Made by a program: the position numbers and the translations under genes
Notes under the pieces: generated by a model
The model's database searches: none
The model's input: the letters and a program-made list of their open reading frames with translations, nothing else
Told to the model about the DNA's origin: nothing
Shown: piece by piece, positions 1 to 8,235 of the stretch
Position numbering within the stretch: the stretch's first letter is position 1
How the letters are laid out: each line of letters opens with the position of its first letter
Origin: Arthrobacter pascens
GTDB taxonomy: Bacteria; Actinomycetota; Actinomycetes; Actinomycetales; Micrococcaceae
NCBI RefSeq assembly: GCF_030816475.1
Contig: NZ_JAUSXF010000001.1
Span: forward strand, 1,736,001 to 1,800,000
Length of the DNA stretch: 64,000 nucleotides
Direction: 5' to 3'

Positions 1-1
1 G

Positions 2-397
2 GCAGGCATTCTGGCGGGCACCAGGACCGACGACAGCGGCCCTGAAGTGCAGAAGAGCTTTTCCATGCTGTGCGATCTCGCCGACGCTGGCGATGCCCGT
101 GCGATAGCCATCATCGACAAGTCCGCGGTGCTGGTGACCCGTGCCGTGTCAGCGGTAACCAACACGCTGGACGTCGAACGCGTAGTTTTCGGAGGACCGT
201 TCTGGACCAGGATGTCCGAGCGCTACCTGGAGCAGGTGCCGGCGCTTCTCGAGGCCGACAGCGCGGCCCGCCTGATCCACACCATCGAGGTGGTTGGGAC
301 GGGAGTAGGCGAGGACGTGGGTGCCGTCGGGGCAGCCTGCCTGGTCCTCGAATATATGCTGGCCCCACGGGCTCAGCGACTTCTCCTGGAAAGCTGA
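2..397 (+). CDS. ROK-family protein, C-terminal part (gene cut by window edge)
   Basis: The open frame runs in from the window edge and ends at 397, giving about 131 residues of a ROK-family protein (sugar kinase or ROK-type repressor). The visible part fits the C-terminal half of the fold: a helical stretch around 'AIAIIDKSA', the strand-glycine motif VVFGGPF, and the final glycine/alanine-rich GAVGAACL. The kinase/repressor signature and any N-terminal helix-turn-helix are outside the window, so sugar kinase and transcriptional repressor cannot be told apart. A sugar ABC importer starts about 110 bases downstream on the same strand, a usual setting for ROK regulators or kinases. Confidence 0.8.
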   Translation, partial: AGILAGTRTDDSGPEVQKSFSMLCDLADAGDARAIAIIDKSAVLVTRAVSAVTNTLDVERVVFGGPFWTRMSERYLEQVPALLEADSAARLIHTIEVVGTGVGEDVGAVGAACLVLEYMLAPRAQRLLLES

Positions 398-504
398 ACC
401 GGATGCGCCTTGCCTGCGGCAACCGGCCCCTCTAGCATGTGGATATCGCCGCGGCTGGGGCCCGCAGACAACAGGGACTGCAGCCATTTACCGAATGGAG
501 CACC

Positions 505-1857
505 ATGCGTCGCCGGGCACTGACCATCACGTCCCTCATCGCCTCAGTAGCTTTTGCCTTGGCCGGCTGTTCCCCTGGCGCTCCGTCAGACGAGCCAAAG
601 ACCCTCAAGGTGGTCTACCAGAAGACGGATTCCTTCACTGCCCTGGACACCATGTTCAAGTCGGCCAAGCAGGAATTTGAAGCCGCCCACCAGGGTGTCA
701 CTGTTGACCTGCAGCCCGTCCAGGCCAACGATGACGACTACGGCACCAAGCTTGCCCTTGCTCTGCGTTCCCCGTCCACGTCACCGGATGTCTTCTACGA
801 GGACACCTTTAAGGTCCGCTCCGATGTCGACGCCGGCTACCTGCTGAATCTGGACAGCCACCTGAAGGAATGGAAGGACTGGGACACTTTCGACGACGGC
901 GCCAAGGCTGCCGGGCTGGGCGACGACGGCGGGACCTACGCAGTCCCGGTGGGCACCGATACCCGGGCCATCTGGTACAACAAGAAGGTCCTGGCTGCCG
1001 CAGGCGTCAGCCTCCCGTGGCAACCACACACATGGCAAGACATCCTGGACACCGCCAGGAAGATCAAGGCCAGCAACCCCTCCATAGTGCCGTTCAACCT
1101 CTATGCCGGCAAAGCCACCGGCGAAGGCACTGTGATGCAGAGCTTCTACGAGCTGCTCTACGGGACCGGCTCCGAGCTGTACGACGCCGATGCCAAGAAG
1201 TGGGTGGTTGGCTCTGCAGGCTTCAAGGATTCGCTGTCTTTCCTCAAAACACTGTATGAAGAGAAGCTGTCCGTCTCCCCGGCAGAGGCCCTCGACGCGA
1301 ACGTGTGGAAAAAAGTGTTCGGGGAATGGCTCCCGCAGGCGAAGATGGGAGCCACAGTGGAAGGCTCCTACTCGCCGTCGTTCTGGCAGAAGGGCGGAAG
1401 CTACGAATGGCCCGGCTACGTGGACGACATGGGCGTGGCAGCCTTCCCCACCCAGAAGGGACAGGCACCTGGCGGAGTGAGCATGTCCGGTGGCTGGACC
1501 CTGGCCGTCGGTGCCTCGACGAAGGCCCCGGACCTGGCGTTTGACTTCCTCACCACTGCCCTGAACCAGAAGAATTCGCTGGCATTCAACATCGCAAGCT
1601 CACAGATCGCCGTGCGGAAGGATGTCGCCGCTGATGCCGGATACCAGGCGGCCAACCCGTTCGTTAAGGACGTGTCCAAGCTGGTGTCCGTCACGCATTA
1701 CCGTCCGGCGACCAGCGATTACCCCCGGATCTCAGCGGCCGTCCAGGAGGCCACTGAAGCGGTGATAACGGGCACGCAATCCGTGGAACAGGCAGCCGCC
1801 GGTTATGACGCAGCCGTCAAGGGCCTCGTGGGTGACGACAAAACTGTCCGGAAGTAG
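505..1857 (+). CDS. Sugar ABC transporter substrate-binding lipoprotein
   Basis: Extracellular solute-binding protein (family 1 type) of 450 residues that captures a carbohydrate outside the membrane and delivers it to the two permeases encoded next. The N-terminus is a lipoprotein signal peptide: MRRRALTITS, a hydrophobic core, then the lipobox LAGC with lipidated Cys22. I chose ATG 505, preceded by AATGGAG, because this places the signal peptide at the N-terminus; a GTG at 439 in the same frame would add 22 residues in front of it. The gene is followed after 3 bases by the first permease. No ATPase gene is present, so a shared MsiK-type ATPase elsewhere is likely (inference). The substrate is not evident from sequence. 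Confidence 0.92.
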   Translation: MRRRALTITSLIASVAFALAGCSPGAPSDEPKTLKVVYQKTDSFTALDTMFKSAKQEFEAAHQGVTVDLQPVQANDDDYGTKLALALRSPSTSPDVFYEDTFKVRSDVDAGYLLNLDSHLKEWKDWDTFDDGAKAAGLGDDGGTYAVPVGTDTRAIWYNKKVLAAAGVSLPWQPHTWQDILDTARKIKASNPSIVPFNLYAGKATGEGTVMQSFYELLYGTGSELYDADAKKWVVGSAGFKDSLSFLKTLYEEKLSVSPAEALDANVWKKVFGEWLPQAKMGATVEGSYSPSFWQKGGSYEWPGYVDDMGVAAFPTQKGQAPGGVSMSGGWTLAVGASTKAPDLAFDFLTTALNQKNSLAFNIASSQIAVRKDVAADAGYQAANPFVKDVSKLVSVTHYRPATSDYPRISAAVQEATEAVITGTQSVEQAAAGYDAAVKGLVGDDKTVRK

Positions 1858-1860
1858 CTT

Positions 1861-2778
1861 GTGACGGTACTTCGCATCCGGGCCGCCGATCTCACCAGGC
1901 GCGGCCATCATGGAGTGCGGCCTTGGGTCCGGCTTCTGCCGGTTGCGCCCGCTGTCGTCCTGCTGCTCGTTTTCCTGGCCGGGCCGGTCTTGTGGGCATT
2001 CCAGGCATCCTTGACGAACGCCTCATTGACCGGGCGGAACGCCCGCAGCCCCGTTTGGGTGGGGCTGGAAAACTATGGCCGGCTTCTGAGTGACCCGGTG
2101 CTGCCGTTGTCGCTGGCGCTCACGGTCCTCTTTGTGGGCGGTTCAGCCGTCCTGGGCCAGAACCTGCTGGGGCTGGCGATTGCCCTGCTGATGACGCGGG
2201 CGCGGAGGTCAGTTTCAGCCGCTGTTGGAACCGCCGTCGTGGCCGCCTGGGTGCTTCCGGAAATTGTGGCGGCCTTCGCGGCGTATGCCTATTTCAGCCG
2301 CGACGGGACGCTCAATCAACTGTTGGGCGGCATTGGCCTGGGTCGGCCAGATTGGCTGTATTCGTTCCCGATGGTGGCCATCATGCTCGCCAACGTCTGG
2401 CGCGGCACCGCTTTTTCCATGCTCGTCTACCGCGCGGCGCTCAACGACGTACCTTCAGAGGTCACGGAAGCGGCGGTGATGGACGGGGCCGGCGGCTGGC
2501 AGCGGCTGGCCTTCATCACCCTGCCGATGATCCGCGGCAGCATCGCCACCAACCTCATGCTCATCACCCTGCAGACCCTGGCTGTCTTCACACTGATCTG
2601 GGTCATGACCGCCGGCGGTCCGTCCAATGCCAGTACCACCTTGCCGGTGCTGGCCTACCAGGAGGCCTTCAAGTTCGGTGACATCGGCTACGGCACGGCT
2701 GTGGCGTCCGTCCTGATCCTCATCGGAGTGGTGTTCGGTGCGGCGTACGTCCGGCTCCTCCGGGACCCCAGGCCATGA
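1861..2778 (+). CDS. Sugar ABC transporter permease (MalF type)
   Basis: Integral membrane permease of 305 residues, starting with GTG 1861 three bases after the binding-protein gene. About six hydrophobic segments are visible, the first around residues 25-45. The cytoplasmic EAA loop that contacts the ATPase reads EVTEAAVMDGAGGWQRLAFI in the second half. It forms the membrane channel with the next gene product. The binding protein, permease 1 and permease 2 are clearly one operon, and this gene's stop overlaps the next start. Confidence 0.92.
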   Translation: MTVLRIRAADLTRRGHHGVRPWVRLLPVAPAVVLLLVFLAGPVLWAFQASLTNASLTGRNARSPVWVGLENYGRLLSDPVLPLSLALTVLFVGGSAVLGQNLLGLAIALLMTRARRSVSAAVGTAVVAAWVLPEIVAAFAAYAYFSRDGTLNQLLGGIGLGRPDWLYSFPMVAIMLANVWRGTAFSMLVYRAALNDVPSEVTEAAVMDGAGGWQRLAFITLPMIRGSIATNLMLITLQTLAVFTLIWVMTAGGPSNASTTLPVLAYQEAFKFGDIGYGTAVASVLILIGVVFGAAYVRLLRDPRP

Positions 2779-3653
2779 CGACGGCCAGGACGTCCGTACC
2801 GGCCCGGCGGCAACCCGTCGGACCCCCGTCCCGTGCGCAGCAGCGTGCCCGGACATTCGCGGACTTGGCCCTGGTCCTGATCGGCGCCTGCTTTCTGCTT
2901 CCACTGCTGTGGCTGGTCCTTGCCTCCCTCGACGCCCGCGCAGGCCACCAGACGGCGCTTCCCCGGGAGGTGTCGCTGGATAACTTCGCCGCGGTCATGA
3001 CCCCCGGGCTGCTCTTCCGGCCGCTCTGGAACAGCATGGTGCTTTCCGCGGGGACAGCGGCGGTGAACCTGGTCGCCGCAGTGCTGGCTGCCTACCCGCT
3101 CTCCCGCTACCAGTCCAGGTTCAACCGGCCATTCCTGTACACCATCCTGTTCGCGACATGCCTGCCCATCACGGCCATCATGGTGCCTGTTTATGGCATG
3201 TTTGTGCAGCTGGAACTGCTGGATTCCGTGCCTGCCACCATCCTCTTTATGGCTACCACCACGCTGCCCATGGCCATCTGGATGATGAAGAACTTCATGG
3301 ACGCGGTTCCGGTGTCCCTGGAGGAGGCGGCCTGGGTGGACGGCGCCTCGGCGATGTCCGCCCTCCGGACCATTGTGTTGCCCCTGATGCGCCAGGGGCT
3401 GGGCGTGGTGTTCATCTTCGTGTTCATCCAGGCCTGGGGGAACTTTTTCGTTCCGTTTGTACTGCTCCTGTCCGAGGCCCGGCAGCCGGCGGCGGTGTCC
3501 ATCTTCAGCTTCTTCGGACAGCACGGGGCGGTGGCCTACGGCCAGCTGGCCGCCTTCTCCATCCTGTATTCAGTCCCGGTACTTGCCCTCTACGTCATCC
3601 TGGCGAAGGGAGCGAGCGGCTCCTTCGCGCTGTCCGGCGCCGTTAAGGGCTGA
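2775..3653 (+). CDS. Sugar ABC transporter permease (MalG type)
   Basis: Second permease, 292 residues, overlapping the upstream permease by ATGA, a typical translational coupling. A short charged N-terminus is followed by about six membrane segments. The EAA loop reads SLEEAAWVDGASAMSALRTI. This is the last gene of the importer operon. The family assignment is secure; the substrate (an oligosaccharide or amino sugar is possible given the ROK gene) is inference only. Confidence 0.92.
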   Translation: MTTARTSVPARRQPVGPPSRAQQRARTFADLALVLIGACFLLPLLWLVLASLDARAGHQTALPREVSLDNFAAVMTPGLLFRPLWNSMVLSAGTAAVNLVAAVLAAYPLSRYQSRFNRPFLYTILFATCLPITAIMVPVYGMFVQLELLDSVPATILFMATTTLPMAIWMMKNFMDAVPVSLEEAAWVDGASAMSALRTIVLPLMRQGLGVVFIFVFIQAWGNFFVPFVLLLSEARQPAAVSIFSFFGQHGAVAYGQLAAFSILYSVPVLALYVILAKGASGSFALSGAVKG

Positions 3654-3666
3654 CCGGGGCCAGCCG

Positions 3667-3870
3667 TCAGTCGATATCCTCGACGATCACGCCGTACGGG
3701 ATGCTCTCATCGATGTGGGCCTGGTGGCCGGTGGAGCCGATGTTGTAGGTGATGCGGACCCCGTGCAGCTGATCGGCGGCGGACTGCTGCAGAACGGGCC
3801 TGACTGCGTTGACTATCCTCTCGCTCTTGTCTGCGAGATATTCCTGATAAGTTGCTGGAAGCTGAGACAT
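3667..3870 (-). CDS. Small hypothetical protein, 67 aa
   Basis: Convergent to the importer operon, with its stop 14 bases from the permease stop. The frame stays open upstream to 4002, but the extension is rich in Arg/Gly/Pro and looks non-coding, so I placed the start at ATG 3870 (MSQLPATYQEYLADKS). The product is soluble with no signal peptide or membrane segment, and I do not recognise a family. A strong ribosome binding site is not seen, which lowers confidence in the start. Confidence 0.5.
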   Translation of the reverse strand: MSQLPATYQEYLADKSERIVNAVRPVLQQSAADQLHGVRITYNIGSTGHQAHIDESIPYGVIVEDID

Positions 3871-4016
3871 GCCATCAGGGTAGTCCTGCACGGCAACGAC
3901 AACCAGAGGGGGCGGCGAACAATATTCTGCGCCGCCACGAAATAGAGCGTAAAACTGCGTCTTAATTCGGCGGCCAACTTGAACGCCCTTCCCGCGGCTC
4001 ATAGAGTTCTATACAA

Positions 4017-4030
4017 GTTACCGAGGTAAC
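4017..4030. promoter_or_regulatory. 14-bp perfect palindrome upstream of metF
   Basis: GTTACCGAGGTAAC is a perfect inverted repeat (6-bp arms, 2-base centre) about 200 bases upstream of metF and immediately before the structured stretch 4032-4083. It could be an operator for a dimeric repressor or a small hairpin at the start of the leader RNA. No regulator gene is adjacent, so its use is unproven. Confidence 0.4.
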
Positions 4031-4031
4031 G

Positions 4032-4083
4032 TGTCAGCGATCCTCCTGTCGGAGGGTGTGGGTGCCCCCATGTGGGCCTGACA
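4032..4083 (+). ncRNA. Candidate structured RNA leader upstream of metF
   Basis: A three-way-junction fold can be drawn by hand. A closing stem pairs TGTCAG (4032-4037) with CTGACA (4078-4083). Inside are a perfect hairpin CCTCC-TGTC-GGAGG (4042-4055) and a hairpin GCCC...GGGC (4064-4067 with 4074-4077). It lies about 150 bases before metF, where actinobacteria often place methionine-pathway riboswitches. The stretch GGGTGCCCC recalls the SAM-IV class, but the full SAM-IV arrangement is not there and no cobalamin box is seen. I therefore leave the class open. Confidence 0.35.
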
Positions 4084-4179
4084 TTTGCTCACGGACAGCT
4101 TCATTCCAGGCGTAACAGTCGCGGCTGCGTCCCTGTGGAGTTTTTCCGTGTTCCCCAAACTCAATTCATTGCCGGTCCA

Positions 4180-4197
4180 GTGTCATGCTTTTGACAC
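4180..4197. promoter_or_regulatory. Inverted repeat GTGTCA-N6-TGACAC before metF
   Basis: GTGTCATGCTTTTGACAC has perfect 6-bp arms separated by 6 bases, ending 33 bases before the metF start, so it should lie in or next to the promoter. The layout of short arms with a 6-base spacer resembles that of the TetR-type methionine repressor McbR of corynebacteria, although the bases differ. A repressor of methionine genes acting here is an inference. Confidence 0.45.
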
Positions 4198-4230
4198 AAT
4201 TCCGCCAATGGCCCAAAGCCAAGGACGCAA

Positions 4231-5196
4231 ATGTCACCACCAAGCCTGATCGAAGCCCATCCCAACCTTTCCGACGCCGCCCCGGTGGCGCTTTCCTATG
4301 AACTCTTCCCGCCGCGTTCGCCGGCCGCCGCGGAGTCGCTCTGGAACACCATCCGGGAATTGGAAACGACCGAGCCTGACTATGTCTCCGTTACGTACGG
4401 TGCCAGCGGCTCGAACCGGGACACCGCCGTCGAACTCATCCACCGGCTCCTGCTGGAAACGACCCTTCGGCCGCTGGCCCACCTGACCTGCGTCGGCAAC
4501 ACACCGGAGGAACTCGCTGAGATCATCGGCGAACTGCTGGACACCGGCGTGCGGGGCATCCTGGCCCTCCGGGGAGACAAGCCCAAGGACGGAGCGGAGC
4601 CCGCCCCCGGATCGCTGCGGTACGCGCAGGACCTGATCGAGCTCATCCGGCGGGTAGAGCAGAGGCGTTCGGCGCTGCTGTGCGCCGGGAAGATTGCCGT
4701 TGGCGTCGCCGCCTATCCCACCCGTCACCCGGAGTCACCCAATGAGGCGCACGACGTCGAGGTGCTCCTGGCCAAGCAGCGCTCCGGCGCGGACTTCGCC
4801 ATCACCCAGGTTTTCTTCCATACCGAGCAGTACGCGGACCTCCTCACTCGTGCCCGCCGCGCCGGTGTCACCATCCCCATCGTTCCCGGCGTGATGCCGT
4901 TCACCAGCCTTCGCCGCGTCACCCGGCTGGGTGAGCTGTCGGGCGTCGAGCCGGATCCGAAACTTCTGGAGCGTCTGGCCGCCGCGGACAGCGACGTGGA
5001 ACGCCACCGGGTCGGCGTCCGAGCCACGGTTGACCTGGCGAACGCGGCGCTTGAGGCGGGTGCCCCCGGCATCCACCTCTACACCTTCAACGAACACCAA
5101 AGCGCACTGGAAGTGCTCGACAAGCTGGCCCTTCCGCGCCATTCACGCGCAGCCAGCCGCCGGAACGCCATCGCGCGGCGCCAGCTGGCCAGCTGA
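4231..5196 (+). CDS. metF: 5,10-methylenetetrahydrofolate reductase
   Basis: FAD enzyme of 321 residues that reduces 5,10-methylene-THF to 5-methyl-THF, the methyl donor for methionine synthesis. Family motifs are visible: SYELFPPRS near the start, the strand DYVSVTYGASGS, THLTCVGNT-like HLTCVGNT with the folate-binding region, GILALRGDKP, and the late FHTEQY and GIHLYTFNE stretches. Length is normal for the single-domain bacterial MetF. It lies 56 bases before metE on the same strand; MetE consumes its product, so the two work as one methionine unit. The leader holds two palindromes and a possible structured RNA that may control both genes. Confidence 0.97.
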   Translation: MSPPSLIEAHPNLSDAAPVALSYELFPPRSPAAAESLWNTIRELETTEPDYVSVTYGASGSNRDTAVELIHRLLLETTLRPLAHLTCVGNTPEELAEIIGELLDTGVRGILALRGDKPKDGAEPAPGSLRYAQDLIELIRRVEQRRSALLCAGKIAVGVAAYPTRHPESPNEAHDVEVLLAKQRSGADFAITQVFFHTEQYADLLTRARRAGVTIPIVPGVMPFTSLRRVTRLGELSGVEPDPKLLERLAAADSDVERHRVGVRATVDLANAALEAGAPGIHLYTFNEHQSALEVLDKLALPRHSRAASRRNAIARRQLAS

Positions 5197-5252
5197 CCTT
5201 CGATCTCTCGCAAGAACATTCAAGCTTCCACAAACACTTGAAGGAATCACCC

Positions 5253-7595
5253 ATGTCTGAACAGACCATTCCCGCCACCGCATTTCCCGCCGCATCGATC
5301 CTCGGCTACCCGCGCATCGGACGCCGCCGCGAACTGAAGAAGGCCATCGAAGCCTACTGGGCCGGCAAGATCGACGCCGCAGCACTTGACGCAGCTGCCA
5401 AGGAAATCCAGCTGGGCACGGCCAAGCGCCTGCAGAGCCTGGGCCTAACCGAGGCCGCGGCTGTCCCGGGCACCTTCTCCTACTACGACCAGGTGCTCGA
5501 CGCCGCTGCCCACCTGGGCGCCGTGCCCGCCCGCTTCGGCAACCTGCTCAACGCCGAAGGCCAGCTGGACATCGATGGCTACTTCACCCTGGCCCGGGGC
5601 AACAAGGAACAGCAGCCGCTGGAAATGACCAAGTGGTTCGACACCAACTACCACTACCTCGTCCCGGAAATCGGCCCGGAAACCAGCTTCGCGCTGACTT
5701 CCAGCCGCATCGTTGAGGAATTCGAGTACGCGCTGGCCAATGGTGTGGAAACCCGCCCGTACATCGTGGGTCCGGTCACCTTCCTGCTGCTGAGCAAGGC
5801 TTCCGACGACGCGGCCGCCGGCTTCAGCCCGCTGTCCCGCCTGGAGGACGTGCTTCCGGTCTACGCTGCACTGCTGGAGAAGCTCGCCGCAGCAGGCGCC
5901 ACCTGGGTCCAGCTGGACGAGCCCGCCCTGGTTGTTGACCAGGAAACCCCCGCAGCAGACATCCAGGCCGCAGTGGCCCGCAGCTACGAGGTCCTCTCCG
6001 CTGCTGCCAGCCGCCCGCAGCTGTTCGTCTCCACCCCGTACGGCGCGCTGAACGAACAGTTCAGCACCCTTGCCGCTTCCGGCATCGACGCCCTCCACAT
6101 TGACGCCTTCAAGGGTGCCGTTCCGGCCGCCGGGGAGCTCGCTGCCCTGGGGACCAAGACCCTTGTTGCCGGCGTCGTTGACGGCCACAACATCTGGCGC
6201 AACGACCTGCAGGCCTCGGCAGACAAGATCGCCGAACTGCAGAAGTCCGTCGCCAAGCTGGCCATCAGCACCTCCACCTCCACCCAGCACGTCCCGCACG
6301 ACGTCGAGGAAGAGGCCCAGCTGTCCGAGCAGCTCCGCAGCTGGCTGGCCTTCGCCGACCAGAAGGCTGTCGAGGTTGTCACGCTGGCCGGTGTCCTCAC
6401 GGATGCAGCGGCCGTCCAGCCTGCCATTGATGAGGCCACCCGCATCATCGCCTCCCGTGCCACCGCGGAAGGCGTGCAGCGCGCTGATGTCCGTGCACGC
6501 ACCGCTGCCCTGACTCCGGCCGACTTCAACCGCTCCGAGTACTCGGTCCGCGAAGCCGCCCAGGAAGAGGCGCTGCACCTGCCGCCGCTGCCCACCACCA
6601 CCATTGGTTCCTTCCCCCAGACCTCGGAGATCCGTTCCGCCCGTGCCCGCAACAACAAGGGCGATCTCACCAACGAGCAGTACGAGCAGCTCATGAAGGA
6701 CGAGATCAAGCGCGTGGTGGAGCTCCAGGAGGAGCTGGGCTACGACGTCCTGGTGCACGGCGAGCCCGAGCGCAACGACATGGTCCAGTACTTCGCCGAG
6801 AACCTCGAAGGCTTTGACGTCACCGTCCACGGCTGGGTCCAGTCCTACGGCTCCCGCTGCACGCGTCCGTCCATCCTCTGGGGTGACGTCACCCGTTCAG
6901 CTCCTATCACGGTCGCCTGGGCAGAATACGCACAGTCCCTGACCAACAAGCCGATGAAGGGCATGCTCACCGGTCCGGTCACCATCCTGGCCTGGTCCTT
7001 CGTCCGCGACGACCAGCCGCTGGGCGAGACCGCGAACCAGGTCGGCCTGGCGCTGCGCGACGAGATCGCCGACCTCGAAGCCGCCGGCATCAAGGTCATC
7101 CAGGTGGACGAGCCCGCCCTGCGCGAGCTTCTGCCGCTGCGCAAGGCAGACCAGGCTGCCTACCTGGACTGGTCCGTGAACTCGTTCCGCCTGTCCACCG
7201 CCGGGGCTGCCGACGCCACCCAGATCCACACCCACCTGTGCTACTCCGAGTTCGGCGCCATCATCGACGCCATCGACGGACTGGACGCGGATGTGACCTC
7301 CATCGAGGCTGCACGCTCACGCATGGAGGTTGTCCACGACCTCGAGTCCCACGGCTTCGGCCGCGGCGTGGGTCCGGGGGTCTACGACATTCACTCGCCG
7401 CGCGTTCCGGGCGAGCAGGAAGTCACGGAGCTGCTCAGCACCGCCGTCAAGCATGTCCCCTCGCGCCAGCTGTGGGTCAACCCGGACTGCGGCCTGAAGA
7501 CACGCGGCTACGCCGAGACCGAAGAGTCCCTGCGCAACCTGGTCAAGGCAACCAAGACGGTCCGCGCCGGACTGCTGCAAGCAGCCAAGCAGTAG
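5253..7595 (+). CDS. metE: Cobalamin-independent methionine synthase
   Basis: 5-methyltetrahydropteroyltriglutamate-homocysteine methyltransferase of 780 residues, transferring a methyl group from methyl-THF to homocysteine without B12. It has two (beta/alpha)8 barrels: an N-terminal folate-side barrel from YPRIGRRRELK and a C-terminal catalytic barrel from TTIGSFPQT. Zinc ligands are visible in IHTHLCYSEF (His, Cys) and in NPDCGLKTR (Cys) near the end. I chose ATG 5253 behind AAGGAA; a TTG at 5238 in frame is less likely. The gene is followed by a strong perfect hairpin. No cobalamin riboswitch was found upstream, although B12 often represses metE in other bacteria. Confidence 0.98.
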   Translation: MSEQTIPATAFPAASILGYPRIGRRRELKKAIEAYWAGKIDAAALDAAAKEIQLGTAKRLQSLGLTEAAAVPGTFSYYDQVLDAAAHLGAVPARFGNLLNAEGQLDIDGYFTLARGNKEQQPLEMTKWFDTNYHYLVPEIGPETSFALTSSRIVEEFEYALANGVETRPYIVGPVTFLLLSKASDDAAAGFSPLSRLEDVLPVYAALLEKLAAAGATWVQLDEPALVVDQETPAADIQAAVARSYEVLSAAASRPQLFVSTPYGALNEQFSTLAASGIDALHIDAFKGAVPAAGELAALGTKTLVAGVVDGHNIWRNDLQASADKIAELQKSVAKLAISTSTSTQHVPHDVEEEAQLSEQLRSWLAFADQKAVEVVTLAGVLTDAAAVQPAIDEATRIIASRATAEGVQRADVRARTAALTPADFNRSEYSVREAAQEEALHLPPLPTTTIGSFPQTSEIRSARARNNKGDLTNEQYEQLMKDEIKRVVELQEELGYDVLVHGEPERNDMVQYFAENLEGFDVTVHGWVQSYGSRCTRPSILWGDVTRSAPITVAWAEYAQSLTNKPMKGMLTGPVTILAWSFVRDDQPLGETANQVGLALRDEIADLEAAGIKVIQVDEPALRELLPLRKADQAAYLDWSVNSFRLSTAGAADATQIHTHLCYSEFGAIIDAIDGLDADVTSIEAARSRMEVVHDLESHGFGRGVGPGVYDIHSPRVPGEQEVTELLSTAVKHVPSRQLWVNPDCGLKTRGYAETEESLRNLVKATKTVRAGLLQAAKQ

Positions 7596-7623
7596 CCGCT
7601 AAGTTCCACTAACTGAACAGAGT

Positions 7624-7664
7624 ACGACGTCGGCTGGTCACCTGAAGTGACCAGCCGACGTCGT
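7624..7664 (+). terminator. Perfect 18-bp hairpin after metE
   Basis: ACGACGTCGGCTGGTCAC pairs perfectly with its complement at 7647-7664 around the loop CTGAA. It lies 28 bases after the metE stop and 20 bases before the stop of the convergent DUF2004 gene, so it can end transcription in both directions. The downstream T run is weak. Confidence 0.8.
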
Positions 7665-7683
7665 GCCTTAAGTATTGGTTTGC

Positions 7684-8190
7684 CTACGATTCCCAGAGGA
7701 TTTCGTCGTCCACCACTCCGTCTTCGTCCGCTGAGGCCACCAGCACTTCATCAGTGAAGTGCGAGCCAAGCGTGAAATCCAGGACAAAGTACCGCTCCGG
7801 CTGGCCGGGGAAGATGCCCACGTGGCCGAGCTTGAGGGCTTTGAGGAACACGTCGTTGGTGAGCTGGCTGCGGTCTTCCACTCCGAAGACCTGGTGCAGG
7901 TGTTCATCCTTTAGTGCATTGCAGTGGAACTGCAGGTATTCCTGCGGGCTTGTGCCCTCCTGCTCCAGCTCTTCGGCGATCATCTCGCGGACCTCGTCGA
8001 CGAGCTCGGGCAGGTAGCGCAGCCGATAATCCACCTTGTGCATGGCAGCTTCATCAAAATGGTCATGCGCATTGATGTTGAGGTCGAGTTCCAGCGTTTG
8101 GCCGCGGAGGTCATGCTTCGCGGCAATGTTGTGATCCCTGCCATGGTTGAGTTCGATCTCACCAAAGTGCTGGCTCGCTACCTTGTTCAT
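7684..8190 (-). CDS. DUF2004-like protein
   Basis: Soluble protein of 168 residues, rich in acidic residues, matching my memory of DUF2004 proteins from actinobacteria (start MNKVASQHFGEIELN, central KVDYRLRYLPELVDEVREMI, and the ending VLVASADEDGVVDDEILWES). The start at ATG 8190 is preferred over an upstream in-frame start at 8229 that overlaps the neighbouring LysR gene's stop region. The function of the family is unknown. It is convergent with metE and shares its terminator hairpin. Confidence 0.75.
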   Translation of the reverse strand: MNKVASQHFGEIELNHGRDHNIAAKHDLRGQTLELDLNINAHDHFDEAAMHKVDYRLRYLPELVDEVREMIAEELEQEGTSPQEYLQFHCNALKDEHLHQVFGVEDRSQLTNDVFLKALKLGHVGIFPGQPERYFVLDFTLGSHFTDEVLVASADEDGVVDDEILWES

Positions 8191-8235
8191 ACCTTCAACA
8201 TAGACCCCAACTGCGGCGCATTCCAGCATTCAGGA

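Noticed and set aside
439..504. GTG start 22 codons upstream for the sugar-binding protein
   Set aside because: It would bury the lipoprotein signal peptide; ATG 505 has a binding site and starts the signal directly.
4032..4083. SAM-IV or cobalamin riboswitch
   Set aside because: Only a short stretch is reminiscent of SAM-IV; its second stem and pseudoknot parts could not be located, and no B12 box is present.
5445..6830. 461-codon minus-strand frame inside metE
   Set aside because: It is the antisense shadow of metE, Gly/Val/Leu-rich as expected from reverse reading of GC-rich codons.
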